64,000 nt of DNA from Moniliophthora roreri. Its lineage: Eukaryota; Basidiomycota; Agaricomycetes; Agaricales; Marasmiaceae. The DNA is taken from contig LATX02000178.1 of assembly GCA_001466705.2 (NCBI GenBank), positions 496,001 through 560,000 on the forward strand, written 5' to 3'. The notes below the pieces were generated by a model that was given only the letters and a program-made list of their open reading frames with translations, did not search any database and was not told where the DNA came from. This document shows, in pieces, positions 53,404 through 64,000 of this stretch (position 1 is its first letter; every line of letters starts with the position of its first letter). The position numbers and the translations under genes were made by a program.

Positions 53404-55022
53404 TTATACAAGAAGAGCAGCAATTCCTATGCCCACCCCCACAATGATACTCGTACTGATCCTCCCTGAGGAAAGCGCCCCGTTGCCTTTATTATCCTCT
53501 GCAGGAAGTGTGTTACCAGGAAGTGAAGTCGCAGATGCAGACGCAGTAGTACCCAAAGATGTTGGGGATATAGTACTCAAGGCAGATGTACTACTGATCG
53601 ACAAGGATACCGGTGTTGCACTGCTACTTGCTGATATCGAGGAATTGCTCGAGGTTCCGTCTGAAATTGTTCCTGCTGTGAGGTTGATCCCCGAAGCAGA
53701 GCACTGGTCGATAATGCCTAGATGATGCAAGTAAGAAGCATATTAACACAAGGTAGAACAACTGAGCGATACCATTCATGACATCCTGGAACCCAGTCGT
53801 GGCAGTACTATTATTTTCCTCTCTCGCTCTGCAGTTGAAGCAGCCCGTAAGTTTATCGATGTTGCCTTGTGTGCATGAACATTCAATACTATCGCACTGA
53901 AGTTGAAAGTGTCAATCATAGTGTCCCACCGGCCAGAATGAAACTCACAGATATGGCAGGTGCAAGTAAGCTGCAACTTAATTGACATTTGAGGTTAGTG
54001 CGTTCCGACGTTTCTGGAAGTTTGGTGAAGATATCCTGGGATTGCGTATCACCGGGGATAGAAGAATTTGAGCTGCTGTTTGAAGCCGCTCCTTCCGAAA
54101 TCGTTGCCGGAATCAATGGAAAACCCACTGCAGTACATGGCTCTGAGAGTGCTAGATGATATGGATGTTAAGATCAGAAAAGAGCCAGCAAGCGTGTAGT
54201 GAGCGGCTTACCGTTCATGACGTCTTGGAGTCCAGAGGTAACGGTACTGTTCTTCTCCTCACGTGCTGCGCAATTGAAGCAGGATGCTAATAAATCGACA
54301 TTGGTTTGTGCACATAGACAATCGGTTTGAGCCACGTCGCATCTCTGAGAAGTAATGAGCGGAATAAGGTCAACTGGGTCAGAAGACAAGGGAAGGTTGA
54401 CAAGCAGTACATACGTTGAGAGTAGCTTGAAACAGGTCGCAGGGTAGTTGACATTTGAGGTTACTTCGAATGCCTGTTTGCGGCATGTTGGCGAAGACGT
54501 TGGTGATTTCGCTGTTCTCATCACCGTCGCCACTTGCTGTGATGATCTGTGGTGTGACATCGAATCCTGCATTGGTGCAAGCAATCGTTGCCTCTATGAA
54601 CTAATATTAGTTTTCACTATTTAGCGCATATCAAGATTGGCCATACGGTCTAAAACGCCCTGGAGAGCCTCTGTCGTCTCCGGCTGCACAGAGGCAACGC
54701 AAGAAAAGCAAGTAGCGCTCGAGGTTAGGAGTAAGTCATCACAGAGACATGCCGCGTCATTGCCGCATCGCTATTGGGAAATGAGTTAGAACTACTACTT
54801 ATTCGTGGGAGTGACTTGCGAGAATCTCAGTATCCGTTGCTTCACATTGGGCTTTGCATTGGAAAGGGTATTCGAAGCCTTCATCCTGGCGAGCTTGCAG
54901 ATTAGGAAAGGCGAGCACTGTAATAGGCGTCAGCATTCAGATTCGGAGCGTGTCTGAGAGATATTACCAAAACCAGAAAAAGTGGAAAGAGCGAGCAAAA
55001 GCAAAGATGGATTGACCAGCAT
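53404..55022 (-). CDS. Three-repeat cysteine-rich GPI-type secreted protein 4
   Basis: Starts at 55022 with MLVNPSLLLLALSTFSGF. Three successive cysteine-rich units follow. Unit 1 has CKAQCEATDTEIL, CGNDAACLCDDLL and CFSCVASVQ. Unit 2 has KCQLPCDLFQATLN, CDVAQTDCLCAQTNVDLLASC and FNCAAREE. Unit 3 has KCQLSCSLLAPA, CDSIECSCTQGNIDKLTGC and FNCRAREE. Each unit spans two exons with an intron after the first Cys pair, and linkers contain CxxAGF. It ends in a Ser/Thr-rich stalk and a GPI-type tail STSIIVGVGIGIAALLV. One intron (after ATLEIL-type ...DTEIL, near 54820) has a GCAAGT donor. Exon duplication of the single-unit gene explains the structure. Confidence 0.75.
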
Positions 55023-56084
55023 CGCCGAAGAGGAATGTAGAATAGGAAAGGGCCTGTCAAAGGCTACGAAAAAAAAAAAAAACAGAGAGAAAGCGGAAGA
55101 AAGGGAGAAAGGGGTAGCCTCGCCTACATATCTTGAACTGTTATTGGTTTATTGGTTGCAAGCAATGCTCAGCGTCCCGGCGCTGCCTGTGCGTTGAAGG
55201 AGTTAGGCGCTGATTCTGATGGGACATAATACACATTGAATACGTTCGGTGCGCCTGTTGATCCCTTTGCATGTAGATCCTCGCTGTCAGCGGCTGCGTG
55301 TGAACCGGAGACACGAGGCAGTGGTCCTCAACTGCAAATGAATAGTAGCTGGTACCTGGCGACTGATGTTATTAATCGGCCAAGGGTAACATAGGTACTG
55401 TCAGTGCTGATCTTGGATACGAACTGCTCTACGGGTCAGCTAGCCATAGCCATGATGTGGGTGCCTGTTCAGCGTAGGTCCAAATCAGATGAAACGGAGC
55501 AGGGATTTTGGAGTTGTACAGAGCGAACAATACCACGATCAGAGTCCAGAGTAATTGAATCTCACCTAACCAGAATCCCTGTTCTCCATTCGGCTTCTGC
55601 AGTTTGTTGAAGGTTTTGGAGAAAGAACGGTGGGTAACCCGGAAGGCCACGTTTATGGTCCGTGCGCACTAAATTTGTAACTCCGCTCCGGTGTTCACTT
55701 GCTTCCTCCGGACGAATATGATCTCAACACAACTCGTCGAAGTCCCCCTCTCATCTGATCAGTCCAAGTAATTCAAGCAACTTCAGTCATCAAAGTGCAC
55801 AGCGCGACCTACAAAGGAAACATGCAGAAAGAAACAAGACTTACTAGATATCAGACCCGTTACCGTCCCTTGCTGAACCTGGTTTGAATTTGAACCCGGC
55901 CCCGACACATCCATCTTGATTCCTACCTTGAAAGCCATCTGCTCAGAATCACCTACCGGGCCGGGTAGCGTACCTTCATGGATCAACACGAAACCAGGTC
56001 AGTTGGCTTGGTCATTCCACCCGATGACAATTATCGACAGTTCTATGTTATTTTAGCCCAGGATGAGAAGGTCGGCCGCCCTGA
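55023..56084. other. Intergenic region, nothing recognised
   Basis: Divergent promoter space between the three-repeat cysteine-rich gene (minus) and the GH3 gene (plus). It has an A-tract at about 55068-55083. Small ORFs only. Confidence 0.4.
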
Positions 56085-59000
56085 ATGACCTTCCTAGCCA
56101 TGCTGCTCGTCGTAGTAGTCATTCTCACCTTTTCACTACCTTCCTTTGCCTGGCGTCAGTTATGGCCAGAGAGCTATAGTTTCTCTGCAGGTCTACAATT
56201 TGGGAATTCGAAGAGAGCAGGGAAAGAGGCCTTTGTGAACGACTTGGTGGAAAGGATGTCCGTTGAGGAGCTTGGTACGTGTTACTACCCTTCTCGTGAG
56301 AGCCTGCGCGCTGAAACATCTCTGTTTTAGTTATGCAGCTTCATCTGATGTTCGCTGACAACGTGGTCGGCCCGAAGTCCTCAAACGAGCTGTATGGTAT
56401 CCGACATCCCATTCTCACATTCAGATACGACATTGACGATTTTTGAAGATTTTGCTCTTCGGCCCGCGCCGCCGTCGACTGGCTTAGGCGTCATGCATGA
56501 CTGGTACCCAACCTCGGCTGACTACTACAATACGCTCCAGCAACTCAATCTCAACAAGTCCCGCCTACAAACGCCATTCATGCTACTCGAAGAATGTGTA
56601 CATGGTGTCGGTTCATTCAAACAATCCATGTTTCCGCATGCTATTGCTCTTGCGGCGAGCTGGGACGAAGATTTGGTCTGGCGTGTTGGAAGAGCTATCG
56701 GTACGGAAGCCAGAGCAATCGGCATACACGGATGCTTTGCGCCAGTGCTAGATCTGGGGAAGGATGTAAGGTGGGGTAGAGTTCAAGGTTTGTCTGCATC
56801 CATCAATTCTCACTCTTATCGGAAAATTGACGTTCACCGGCATAGAGGCCTGGGGAGAGGATTACGTGTTTACATCGCACATGGGTGTCGCTTTTGCTTC
56901 CGGATTATCGAAGAACGGATCATGGGCTGATCCCGACGCTGTAGTCCCAGTAATGAAGGCATCATTACTTTGACTTCTCGTTCTAGTTAGTGGCACTAAT
57001 GATGTCTTTTAGCATTTTGCGGCTCATGGCTCACCTCGGGGAGGTATCAACGCTGCGCCTTTCATGGGTCGGGGTCACCGGCAGGTCATGATGGAGATGC
57101 TCATTCCCTTCCGAGACGCTGTCCAAAAAGGTTTCGTGAAGGGCGTCATGATGCAAGTTCCCACTAATACTTCTGAACTATATTTACTCACATTGCATCA
57201 CTAGGGCATACCATGAGTACGATGAGATACCTGCGCACGTCAACCCCGTTTTTTATGACGCTTTGGAAGATTGGGGGTTTGATGGTGTGTCGTCCCTTTA
57301 TGATCGAACATCTTCTGACCCCAAATCGCTGCAGGCTTTGTCATTGCAGATGATACAGGTAATGAACCTCGTTCAGACCTCTAAAAATCATTATGGCCGA
57401 TATGTTTGATAGGAATGCGGATGCTCCACGTTGGGCACAAGGTATCGAACTCGGACGCGGACACCATTGCTCAGTGGTTCAATGCTGGTGGAATGTTACA
57501 GTTCTACGATTACAGCTACGAGACCTACCTCAACGTGAGCTGTACTATTCTTGAACACGCTATTCGGTCACTGACTCCCTTCTAGGTAACGAAAGCTCTT
57601 ATCGCCAACTCAACAATCTCTCTCTCAACGATTCAGTCTCACGCCGCTAGGATTCTCGCCGTGAAACATGATCTTGGTCTCTTCGACAACCCGTATGTAC
57701 CCCACGAGGTGGATTACCAGGCCATTACCCAGCAACACGTTCCATTAACCCTCGAAGCTGCACAGAAGGCTATTGTTCTCCTGGAGAACAAGAACCAGAC
57801 ACTCCCACTCCAGCCTAATCAGCAGGGTATTAAAACCATCGCATTGATTGGTCCATTCGGGGACCAACTCAACTATGGTGACTACTCAGGCCCTTGGGGC
57901 AGTACGCCTGTAAACAATTCCAACACGATACGAGAAGCTATGTTGGGATATCTTGCAGCTGAGAATGTCGAACTTCTGACCAGTACTGGTGCCAACACCT
58001 TCCTATACAATGCTCCATATCCCATTCCGACATACCTTCTATCGCCACCGTCTTCGGAAGTCACAGGTGGCCTAAAGGCAACCTATTTCGCTGACACCAA
58101 CTTCTCCGAACCCGTTTTTACCACCGTTGAGGCTCCGAACCGAGACTGGGGGCTTTATCCACCTCTTGGGCTTCCTTCGAACAATTTTAGCGTGATATGG
58201 GAAGGCGAGGTGACGTTACCGTTCTCCGACACCTCGGATATCGAACAAGACGTCCACGGCTTTATCGGTATATCAGTCTCTCCCAACACTACCGCTCGTC
58301 TCTATATCGATTCTCAGTTAGTCGCTGAATCACCGTTCTCTTCTTCCGGTACGATCATGGGAAACATTATGCCTCTGGCGTACAGTCTCGTTAATGCGAC
58401 GAGCACACCGTTGGGCGGCTCACCATTTGTTTTTGAGAAGGCAAGGAAGAAGTTGAGTGTTAGAGTGGAGTTTCAGACGTGGAATCTCTACCAGAAGATT
58501 GAGAATCTCAGTTCTTTGAATGCTCAGGTTCAGCTTTGGTGGAATTTAGTTGATCAGAGGCCGGGTGAGGCGGTTAGACAGGTATGTTTCGATCAGGGCT
58601 TAAACCTCAGCTGATTTAGTTCTTTTGTAGGCTGTTGCAGTAGCCGAAGCCGCGGATATTGTTGTTCTTGCTGTTGGTGCAAATTGGAATAGTGATGGTG
58701 AGAGTGGTGATCGTGCTACGCTGGGTTTACCTGCGAATCAAAGTGAGTGACAATGAAATTTGATAGCGTCAGTGTTGACTGTCTGCGATGCAGCTGTCTT
58801 GGCCGACGCAATATTTGCGCTTGGGAAGCCAGTGGTGCTAGTTCTCGAAGGCGGTAGGCCTTTTGCTATACCGGAGTTTTATTCAAAGTGTGCTGCTGCT
58901 GTGAACGCCGTGAGTCCTTCTATTACTTACAACATAATTCGATACTGATACCCGTTTACCTAGCTTTTCCCTGGGCAACAGGGTGGTCAAGCCATTGCAG

Positions 59001-59726
59001 ATGTTCTATTTGGCAAAGTGAACCCAGGGGGCAGAATACCTCTTAGCGTGCCATATGGTGAAGGAACACTGCCTTCGTATTACAAGTGATTGTTCAGCGT
59101 TCCTCCATGTGAGGACCTAGTTAATGAGACGTTGTTCCAGCTACCACCCTACGGCTCACGCTGGGAACTACATAGATGTGCATTCATTCCCCACAGTAAG
59201 TAGTTAGCCTGTCCTCGGATTTAGCCACTGACGTGCAACCCTACAGTATTCGTTCGGCTATGGCCTCTCATATAGCGCGTTCTCAACGTCCGACTTCAAT
59301 GCGGCCTCTTCAGGCAGCCCTGGTGGACTCTCTCAGACCTTCGCAGCTGGAGAAACGATTCACTTCCATGTCAAAGTCACGAACAAGGGTCCTATGGCTG
59401 GGAGCTACGTTGCGCAGGTACGTTCGATCATATTGTCTGCATATTGCTTCCTGTCTCAAGAATAAGAACACGTGTAGATCTATCTGCTGCAACGTGTATC
59501 TACCATAGTCCGTGCTGAACGTCAACTCGTCGCTTTCAAGCGTGTATACTTGGATGTTGGCGAGTCCGAGGAAGTGAAGCTTGATCTGGAAGTTGATCGA
59601 TTCTTACCAATTGTGAATCGTCGGTACCAGTGGGAATTGGAGAAGGGGAACTATACATTCGCTTTGTTGGATCACGGCAGTCTTGAGGCTAATCCAAGTG
59701 TAAATGTCACCCTGAACTGTATTTGA
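56085..59726 (+). CDS. Glycoside hydrolase family 3 beta-glucosidase with PA14 insert
   Basis: Fifteen exons: 56085-56274, 56331-56396, 56449-56787, 56846-56958, 57013-57152, 57205-57284, 57335-57358, 57413-57534, 57586-58581, 58631-58742, 58794-58909, 58964-59085, 59141-59195, 59247-59417 and 59478-59726. They total 2895 nt (964 residues). The protein has a signal peptide ([16 protein letters not shown]). The GH3 barrel shows [14 protein letters not shown] near 233 and the nucleophile strand GFVIADDTG (Asp near 315). The alpha/beta sandwich starts [15 protein letters not shown] and is interrupted by a PA14 module ([11 protein letters not shown]... to about residue 640). It resumes with [18 protein letters not shown] and ends in a fibronectin-III-like domain ([15 protein letters not shown]). 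Substrate: oligomeric beta-glucosides. Two introns use GC donors (after 56958 and after 57152, the latter GCAAGT). Pairs functionally with the GH44 enzyme. Confidence 0.94.
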
Positions 59727-59926
59727 TGGACGGGGTTCACATGTCGGCTATACCTAGTCATTGAAATACCTTTTCTGTCTGCCGTACATTCTCCCCGTAG
59801 CTAGCTTAGTTACCAGGGTTGATGAGGTAACGAAACACAACCCGGAATTTTTTTACTCGGCACGTGTCCGCGTCGCTTAGTCTGGACCTAGCTTGCCTCT
59901 TGCCCTCATCTTTGCGTCTTTTTCAG

Positions 59927-61622
59927 ATGGTTTTATGGACGATACTTAAGTACGTTTGCCCTCTCTCTCTAACCCACCTTGAGCTAACTTTCTCCTGCAG
60001 ATATTCCAATTACGAACGCTCTAAAATTGGCTTCGCATCTGTCGCAAGTTCCGGGGAGATGAGAGATCCAGTCGCAAGACTAGACCAGCATATGAGCGTG
60101 AATGGAAACTCCGGGAAGAAATCGCACATTCAAAAGCTCCCCGTAGAGATCCTTTCCCTCATTTTTGGTTACGTGGTCTCTACGAACACGTTCTCCTTCC
60201 TAGCCGATGGTGACATCGTGTCATCTACCGCTACAAAGTTGGGCTTGACATGTTCGCACTGGCGTGCTGTTTGCCTGTCTACACCGCAGATATGGGCTAC
60301 GATATCTATAGAACTCTGGCGCGATCTTGATAGCGTTGGTCCTGTACTGGTGCACGGGATCAAGTTACATATCTCCCGCGCTCAGGACGTACCCCTGCAG
60401 ATATCCTTGGGGTTATTCAGGGTCGGGGATAGAGAGTATGCTCGGAGTGCGCTTACGGATCTGCTGCGGGCAAATCGCCACCGATGGGGTCGTTTGGAAG
60501 TTGTAGGAAGAGCACATCGAGTGCTGTCACTCTTGGAGTCGGACGTTCGGCCCAGCAGACTACGTCATCTTGAGGTGGATTCTTCGTTGGTTCCTCCTGG
60601 ATCACTTCGATCTTTTCACCAAGCAGCCGAGCTGCGCTCGATGACGTTGGTATCTCATCGCACATACGATCGACTAGATCCCTTACTTCCATGGTCCCAC
60701 ATCACAGAACTCCACCTTTCCATGGCCCTAAATGCCGTTCTGCGCTCATTACTCCTTTGTCCCAAAATCCAAACCGCTCATTTCTCGATACGAGCGGTTA
60801 CCCAGGATGCGGAATATCATCTTTTACCTCCGGAAATTCATCATCATGCGATGCGCGATCTCACCGTCGAGGTTCATCATATCACTCGATATGAAGAGCC
60901 GTTTGAGCTTGCATCCAACTTTTTCACCGTCCTCACTTGTCCGGATCTGGAATCCTTTTCACTCGTATACAATACAAAGAACGGCGTGCTTTGGCCAGGA
61001 TTTCAACGGGATCCTTCGATTGATTCTGAATCCCAGCTTCAGGCTACCGTTTCCCAGTTCCTTAGGCGATCCGGTGTCACGGAGCGTCTAACCAAGTTGT
61101 CTCTGAAACGAGTACCATTTTCTTCCCAGCAGGTTACAGACCTACTTCACTTGCTTCCCGACATAGTCGAGCTCGAGATTGAAGAGCTGCAACAGAATGT
61201 CCACAGACTCAGTCGCGTTAATCAGATTGTTACTGCATCCTTCTTGGACTACCTTGCATCACGTAAGTTTGTTTCAAATTCAATTTATATGCATTGTCCT
61301 TTATTCAACTTCATATCTTACAGTATGCCTTCCGCGTTTGAAGGTCCTCTCATTTTCAGTACTCGCTGACTGGGAGTTCAACAACCTGGAACGCATGCTA
61401 AAGGTTCGAAGTTCCTCCCTGCACCCGGTGACCCGGCCGCACTCGGTCCTTCTAAAGGTACATAGCGTGCGATACATCAGTCTTGTTCGCCTGCGAGAGC
61501 TCCAACGGGGAGGCTTGGCGGTCAGGGTGATTCAGGAACTTTCGGACAAAAAGTCTCCTTACTCGAGTGTTCCGTCAGGTTTTAGTGTTGTCCTGGGATA
61601 CGAGCCTGATTGCTATAGATAG
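59927..61622 (+). CDS. F-box-like / LRR-type protein
   Basis: Three exons: 59927-59949, 60001-61262 and 61324-61622, giving 527 residues. Residues 60-115 form an F-box: KLPVEILSLIFGYVV, then TKLGLTCSHWRAVCLSTPQIWATISIE, as in the large mushroom F-box family. The rest is a leucine-rich solenoid without strict repeats (LRHLEVDSSLVPPGSLRSF, LPDIVELEIEELQ, LPRLKVLSFSVL). It probably recruits substrates to SCF ubiquitin ligases. The start is chosen because intron 1 (GTACGT...CTGCAG, pyrimidine-rich) joins the short first exon in phase. An upstream in-frame ATG (59864) and a downstream one (60060) are alternatives. Confidence 0.85.
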
Positions 61623-61855
61623 ATGCAGAGCATCTACGCGTCCTTTTTATCCTTTGTAATGCATCCTTTGTAACGCAATATAAAACCCAGTGTATCTTGG
61701 TAGAGAAGCACACAAAATTTGGTCACTCGTTTGACATTGAATCATTCCCGCTGTCAAACTTTCGAATCCGATGTACCGTACAACCGAAGAATGGCACTAA
61801 CATCGATCTGTTCCCCAAGTGTACGCCAACCGGCTTCCCCTCTTTGGCACCCTCC
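61623..61855. other. Short intergenic spacer
   Basis: About 230 bp between F-box and methyltransferase genes on the same strand. Nothing recognised. Confidence 0.4.
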
Positions 61856-62662
61856 ATGTCCCTCACAGTCATGACTCTCACAAAGGTCCTTTTGCTATTG
61901 CTTTCAGCTGTTGCCACCCACATCACGTTCAAGCCTCCCAACGGGACACCAAAAGCACCACCCCGGCCACCTCTCAGTCAAGGATTCGTACCTACGAGGG
62001 AGTGGATCCTTCTCGCAACAGTTCGGTACATATATCGACCGATACGGGTTCGTTATCCTTTTCATGCTTCTTCATGGTCTCACCTTCTTCGCTCAACTTT
62101 CTAGGTCCTCTATTACATTGCGACATTCAATGAATGTCTATTCGTTCTATCTCGTGGACATTCAGCCCTTCAAAATGTTTACTATCCTTCCTCTCCGTCG
62201 AACTCCATCACCTACCCTTTCATTTTTTCTGCTTTCCTTGCTATCTTTGGTGGAGTCATCCGCCATGCGTGCTACCAAGCGTTAGCCTCCGCCTATGCCT
62301 TTGAACTCGTACCCTCGGCCAAACTGTCCAAAGATCCCCACCTTGCCTCTAATCCCAAACTCGTCACATTTGGCCCTTATTCCATCGTCCGGCACCCAGC
62401 TTATACTGGAGCATGTATATGCCTTATAGGCATCACATTCCTACACATGGGAAGTGACGGTTGGCTGATACAGAGTGGATTCCTGTCAACACTGACAGGG
62501 AAAATGGTGGTATACTCTTGGATTTTGATTACGTGGTTGAGTGTGGCACTGATGGCCACGAGGGTATTCGACGAGGATGAATTAATGAAAAAGCAGTTTG
62601 GGAAGGAGTGGGAGAGGTGGAGAGAAGTTGTGCGGTGGAGGCTTGTGCCCGGAGTATTCTGA
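61856..62662 (+). CDS. STE14: Isoprenylcysteine carboxyl methyltransferase (STE14-like)
   Basis: Two exons, 61856-62047 and 62105-62662, giving 249 residues. The N-terminus is a signal-anchor-like helix (VLLLLLSAVATHI). Further hydrophobic segments are LYYIATFNECLFVLS, FIFSAFLAIFGGVIRHACYQ and WILITWLSVALMATRV. The catalytic region has LVTFGPYSIVRHPAYTGACI (RHPxY motif) and ends DEDELMKKQFGKEWERWRE, both hallmarks of ICMT/PEMT methyltransferases. It methylates the C-terminal prenyl-cysteine of CaaX proteins in the ER. Paralogues are common in Agaricomycetes, so orthology to STE14 itself is not certain. Confidence 0.88.
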
Positions 62663-63345
62663 GGGTTTGACCTCATTACGATAGACTCGGAAGGGCAAAG
62701 TTCTTGGGGCAAGACTGCCACACTCGGACGGCAGGCATTTTGAGCCTCGTGTTCTCTTTTACCAAAGCAGTGGGGCTGGGGCGATGCCGTACAGCTGATT
62801 CTAAGTATCTATTTGTTATCCCATCTGTTCTGCGTATAGATCTGGCGCAAATTCATACGTATCTTTTCCTCGTAGCCTGCAGGTGGTGAGAGAACTGCTA
62901 TTTGCGTCGATCATGAATACTACAAAAGATCTGCCTGATGAGGTTAGTCCTCGAAGACGCGTCGGAGTGACGGGAGCCACGAAGCGATAAGTCAACATTT
63001 GTCTGTTAGGGTCACAGCAGTGTTTTACTCCAAAAACCAGGTCTACAGCTTCGGTTGCCTTGGGAAATTCATCGACGCCGGGGCACTTGTCGTTTTTCGT
63101 TACAAGTTCACGAATCTGTGAAACAACTATTTGCACATTATAACAATTGCCGGGGAGTGTGATTGCGTTCACACGTGATTGGTACCTGGTGAGTGTGATA
63201 AGGTATGTTGACCATCATGGACGATGATCAGTATTGGACGACCGGCTCGGAAGTATCAAAACGCACCCATAGCAAGTAACGCTCTGCGGGTCCTTCAAAC
63301 GCTGGAATAACAACGTCCTTCAATTGTCTGGCCGTGCGATGTCGT
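62663..63345. other. Intergenic or exon debris of the BTB gene
   Basis: A minus-strand frame at 62816-63172 (VNAITLPGNCYNVQIVVSQI...) and a stretch near 63250-63400 (MALKVLRYKLLPRHRRHRTAR...) may be later exons of the BTB gene. I could not join them in phase. Confidence 0.3.
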
Positions 63346-63864
63346 CTATGTCGGGGCAAAAGCTTGTAGCGTAGGACCTTCAATGCCATGGTTGGGTTTC
63401 CCAGAGACTGAGCGTCTAAAATACTCGGGGTGAGATATTTTTATGGCAAATAGGGATGTCTGGAACGTACTTGACAAGCGTGTAGCGCTATGAAGCACCC
63501 ATATTTTTCTGCAGCAGTATAGATCTCTAGGAGGATCTCGAGGTCTAGCTTTGATGTCTGGTGCCACAGCATTGTGCATAAAAGCAAGCAGGAGTCGGAG
63601 AGTTGAGCCGGCCTCGGATAATTCAAGCGGCTCCGAAATAGTATGCGTCACTAATTTCGGTGGCGGAAAACCGTCGCTGAAAATTTCGAGATTCTTGGTG
63701 TGTGATCCAAATCGTTCTCCATTCGATGACTGTAGAGTGATATCGACAGGAGTCGCAATTCGGTACAACTGCCCCATGATCGATGGACCAGTTGATATAA
63801 CTACAGGAATGTAACACTTACCTTCACACTTCTCGTACTGCATTATAGAAATCCGATGTGGCAA
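63346..63864 (-). pseudogene. BTB/POZ-domain protein, frameshifted
   Basis: From about 63785 the minus strand reads a BTB fold: VDITLQSSNGERFGSHTKNL, EIFSDGFPPPKLV, LELSEAGSTLRLLLAFMHN and AVAPDI. The homologous continuation LDLEILLEIYTAAEKYGCFI and ALHACQ lies in another frame, starting near 63556. There is no room for an intron between the two. One small indel therefore breaks the domain. An exon-intron boundary follows CQ at about 63471 (GTACG). Mushroom BTB proteins of this kind are numerous; their partners are unknown. Confidence 0.6.
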
Positions 63865-64000
63865 TAATAATCGCAGCGGTAGTAGGTGAACCTGACGTTG
63901 GTAGTGCCTTCGTATTCTGATTATGGTGTTTTCAGATTCTTACTGGGGATTGGAAGGGCTGTGACATAGATGTTAAGGTACAAGACTGGACGTGGGAATT

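Overview
This is a window of a mushroom-forming basidiomycete (Agaricomycetes) nuclear genome. The evidence is genes broken by many 45-75 nt GT-AG introns, a nuclear tRNA gene with an intron, and gene families typical of that class: a GH44 glucanase, a GH3 beta-glucosidase, a fungalysin M36 protease, GH18 chitinase remnants, DUF262 proteins, F-box proteins, multi-pass orphan membrane proteins, glycine-rich-domain proteins and small GPI-type cysteine-rich secreted proteins. Exon models were built by hand from splice signals and reading frame. Where the summed exon length is a multiple of three and the family motifs run through, I call the model solid.

Layout. 1-8.6 kb: a coiled-coil gene with an in-frame stop (runs off the left edge), a GH18 chitinase pseudogene, the retromer gene VPS29, and poorly conserved genes among a 235-bp direct repeat and clusters of a short TATCAGAC-like motif. 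9-16.3 kb: an 11-exon FAD monooxygenase whose first intron holds a 682-bp hAT-like MITE, then glycine-rich-domain gene copy A on the minus strand. 17-23 kb: a small C2H2 zinc-finger gene, a dual-specificity phosphatase and an intron-containing tRNA-Glu(UUC). 24-32 kb: an M36 metalloprotease with two in-frame stops, then glycine-rich-domain gene copy B on the plus strand, whose first exon is split by an AT-rich terminal-inverted-repeat element, followed by about 1.4 kb with no CpG at all. 32.8-40.4 kb: a DUF262 gene, a second, decayed M36 copy that has been opened by a compact LTR retroelement, and a multi-pass membrane protein. 41.5-64 kb: a MIF-like gene, a GH44 glucanase, at least four related cysteine-rich GPI-type proteins, a GH3 beta-glucosidase, an F-box protein, an isoprenylcysteine methyltransferase-like gene and a decayed BTB gene.

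How the genes fit together. GH44, GH3, M36 and GH18 are secreted polymer-degrading functions. The cysteine-rich GPI-type cluster lies between GH44 and GH3. VPS29 and the STE14-like gene are housekeeping. The remainder is a record of mobile-element activity: one compact LTR element with matching 4-bp flanks, its solo LTR elsewhere, a hAT-like MITE with a perfect 8-bp target duplication, and a TIR element carrying a tRNA-like pol III promoter region.

The strongest candidate for something undescribed is the compact LTR element at 35664-37398. It has 167-bp LTRs, a primer-binding site and a polypurine tract, but its only long ORF is a 376-residue protein with a GxxxG-type (deca-GX3-like) repeat and no visible gag, protease, reverse transcriptase or integrase motif.
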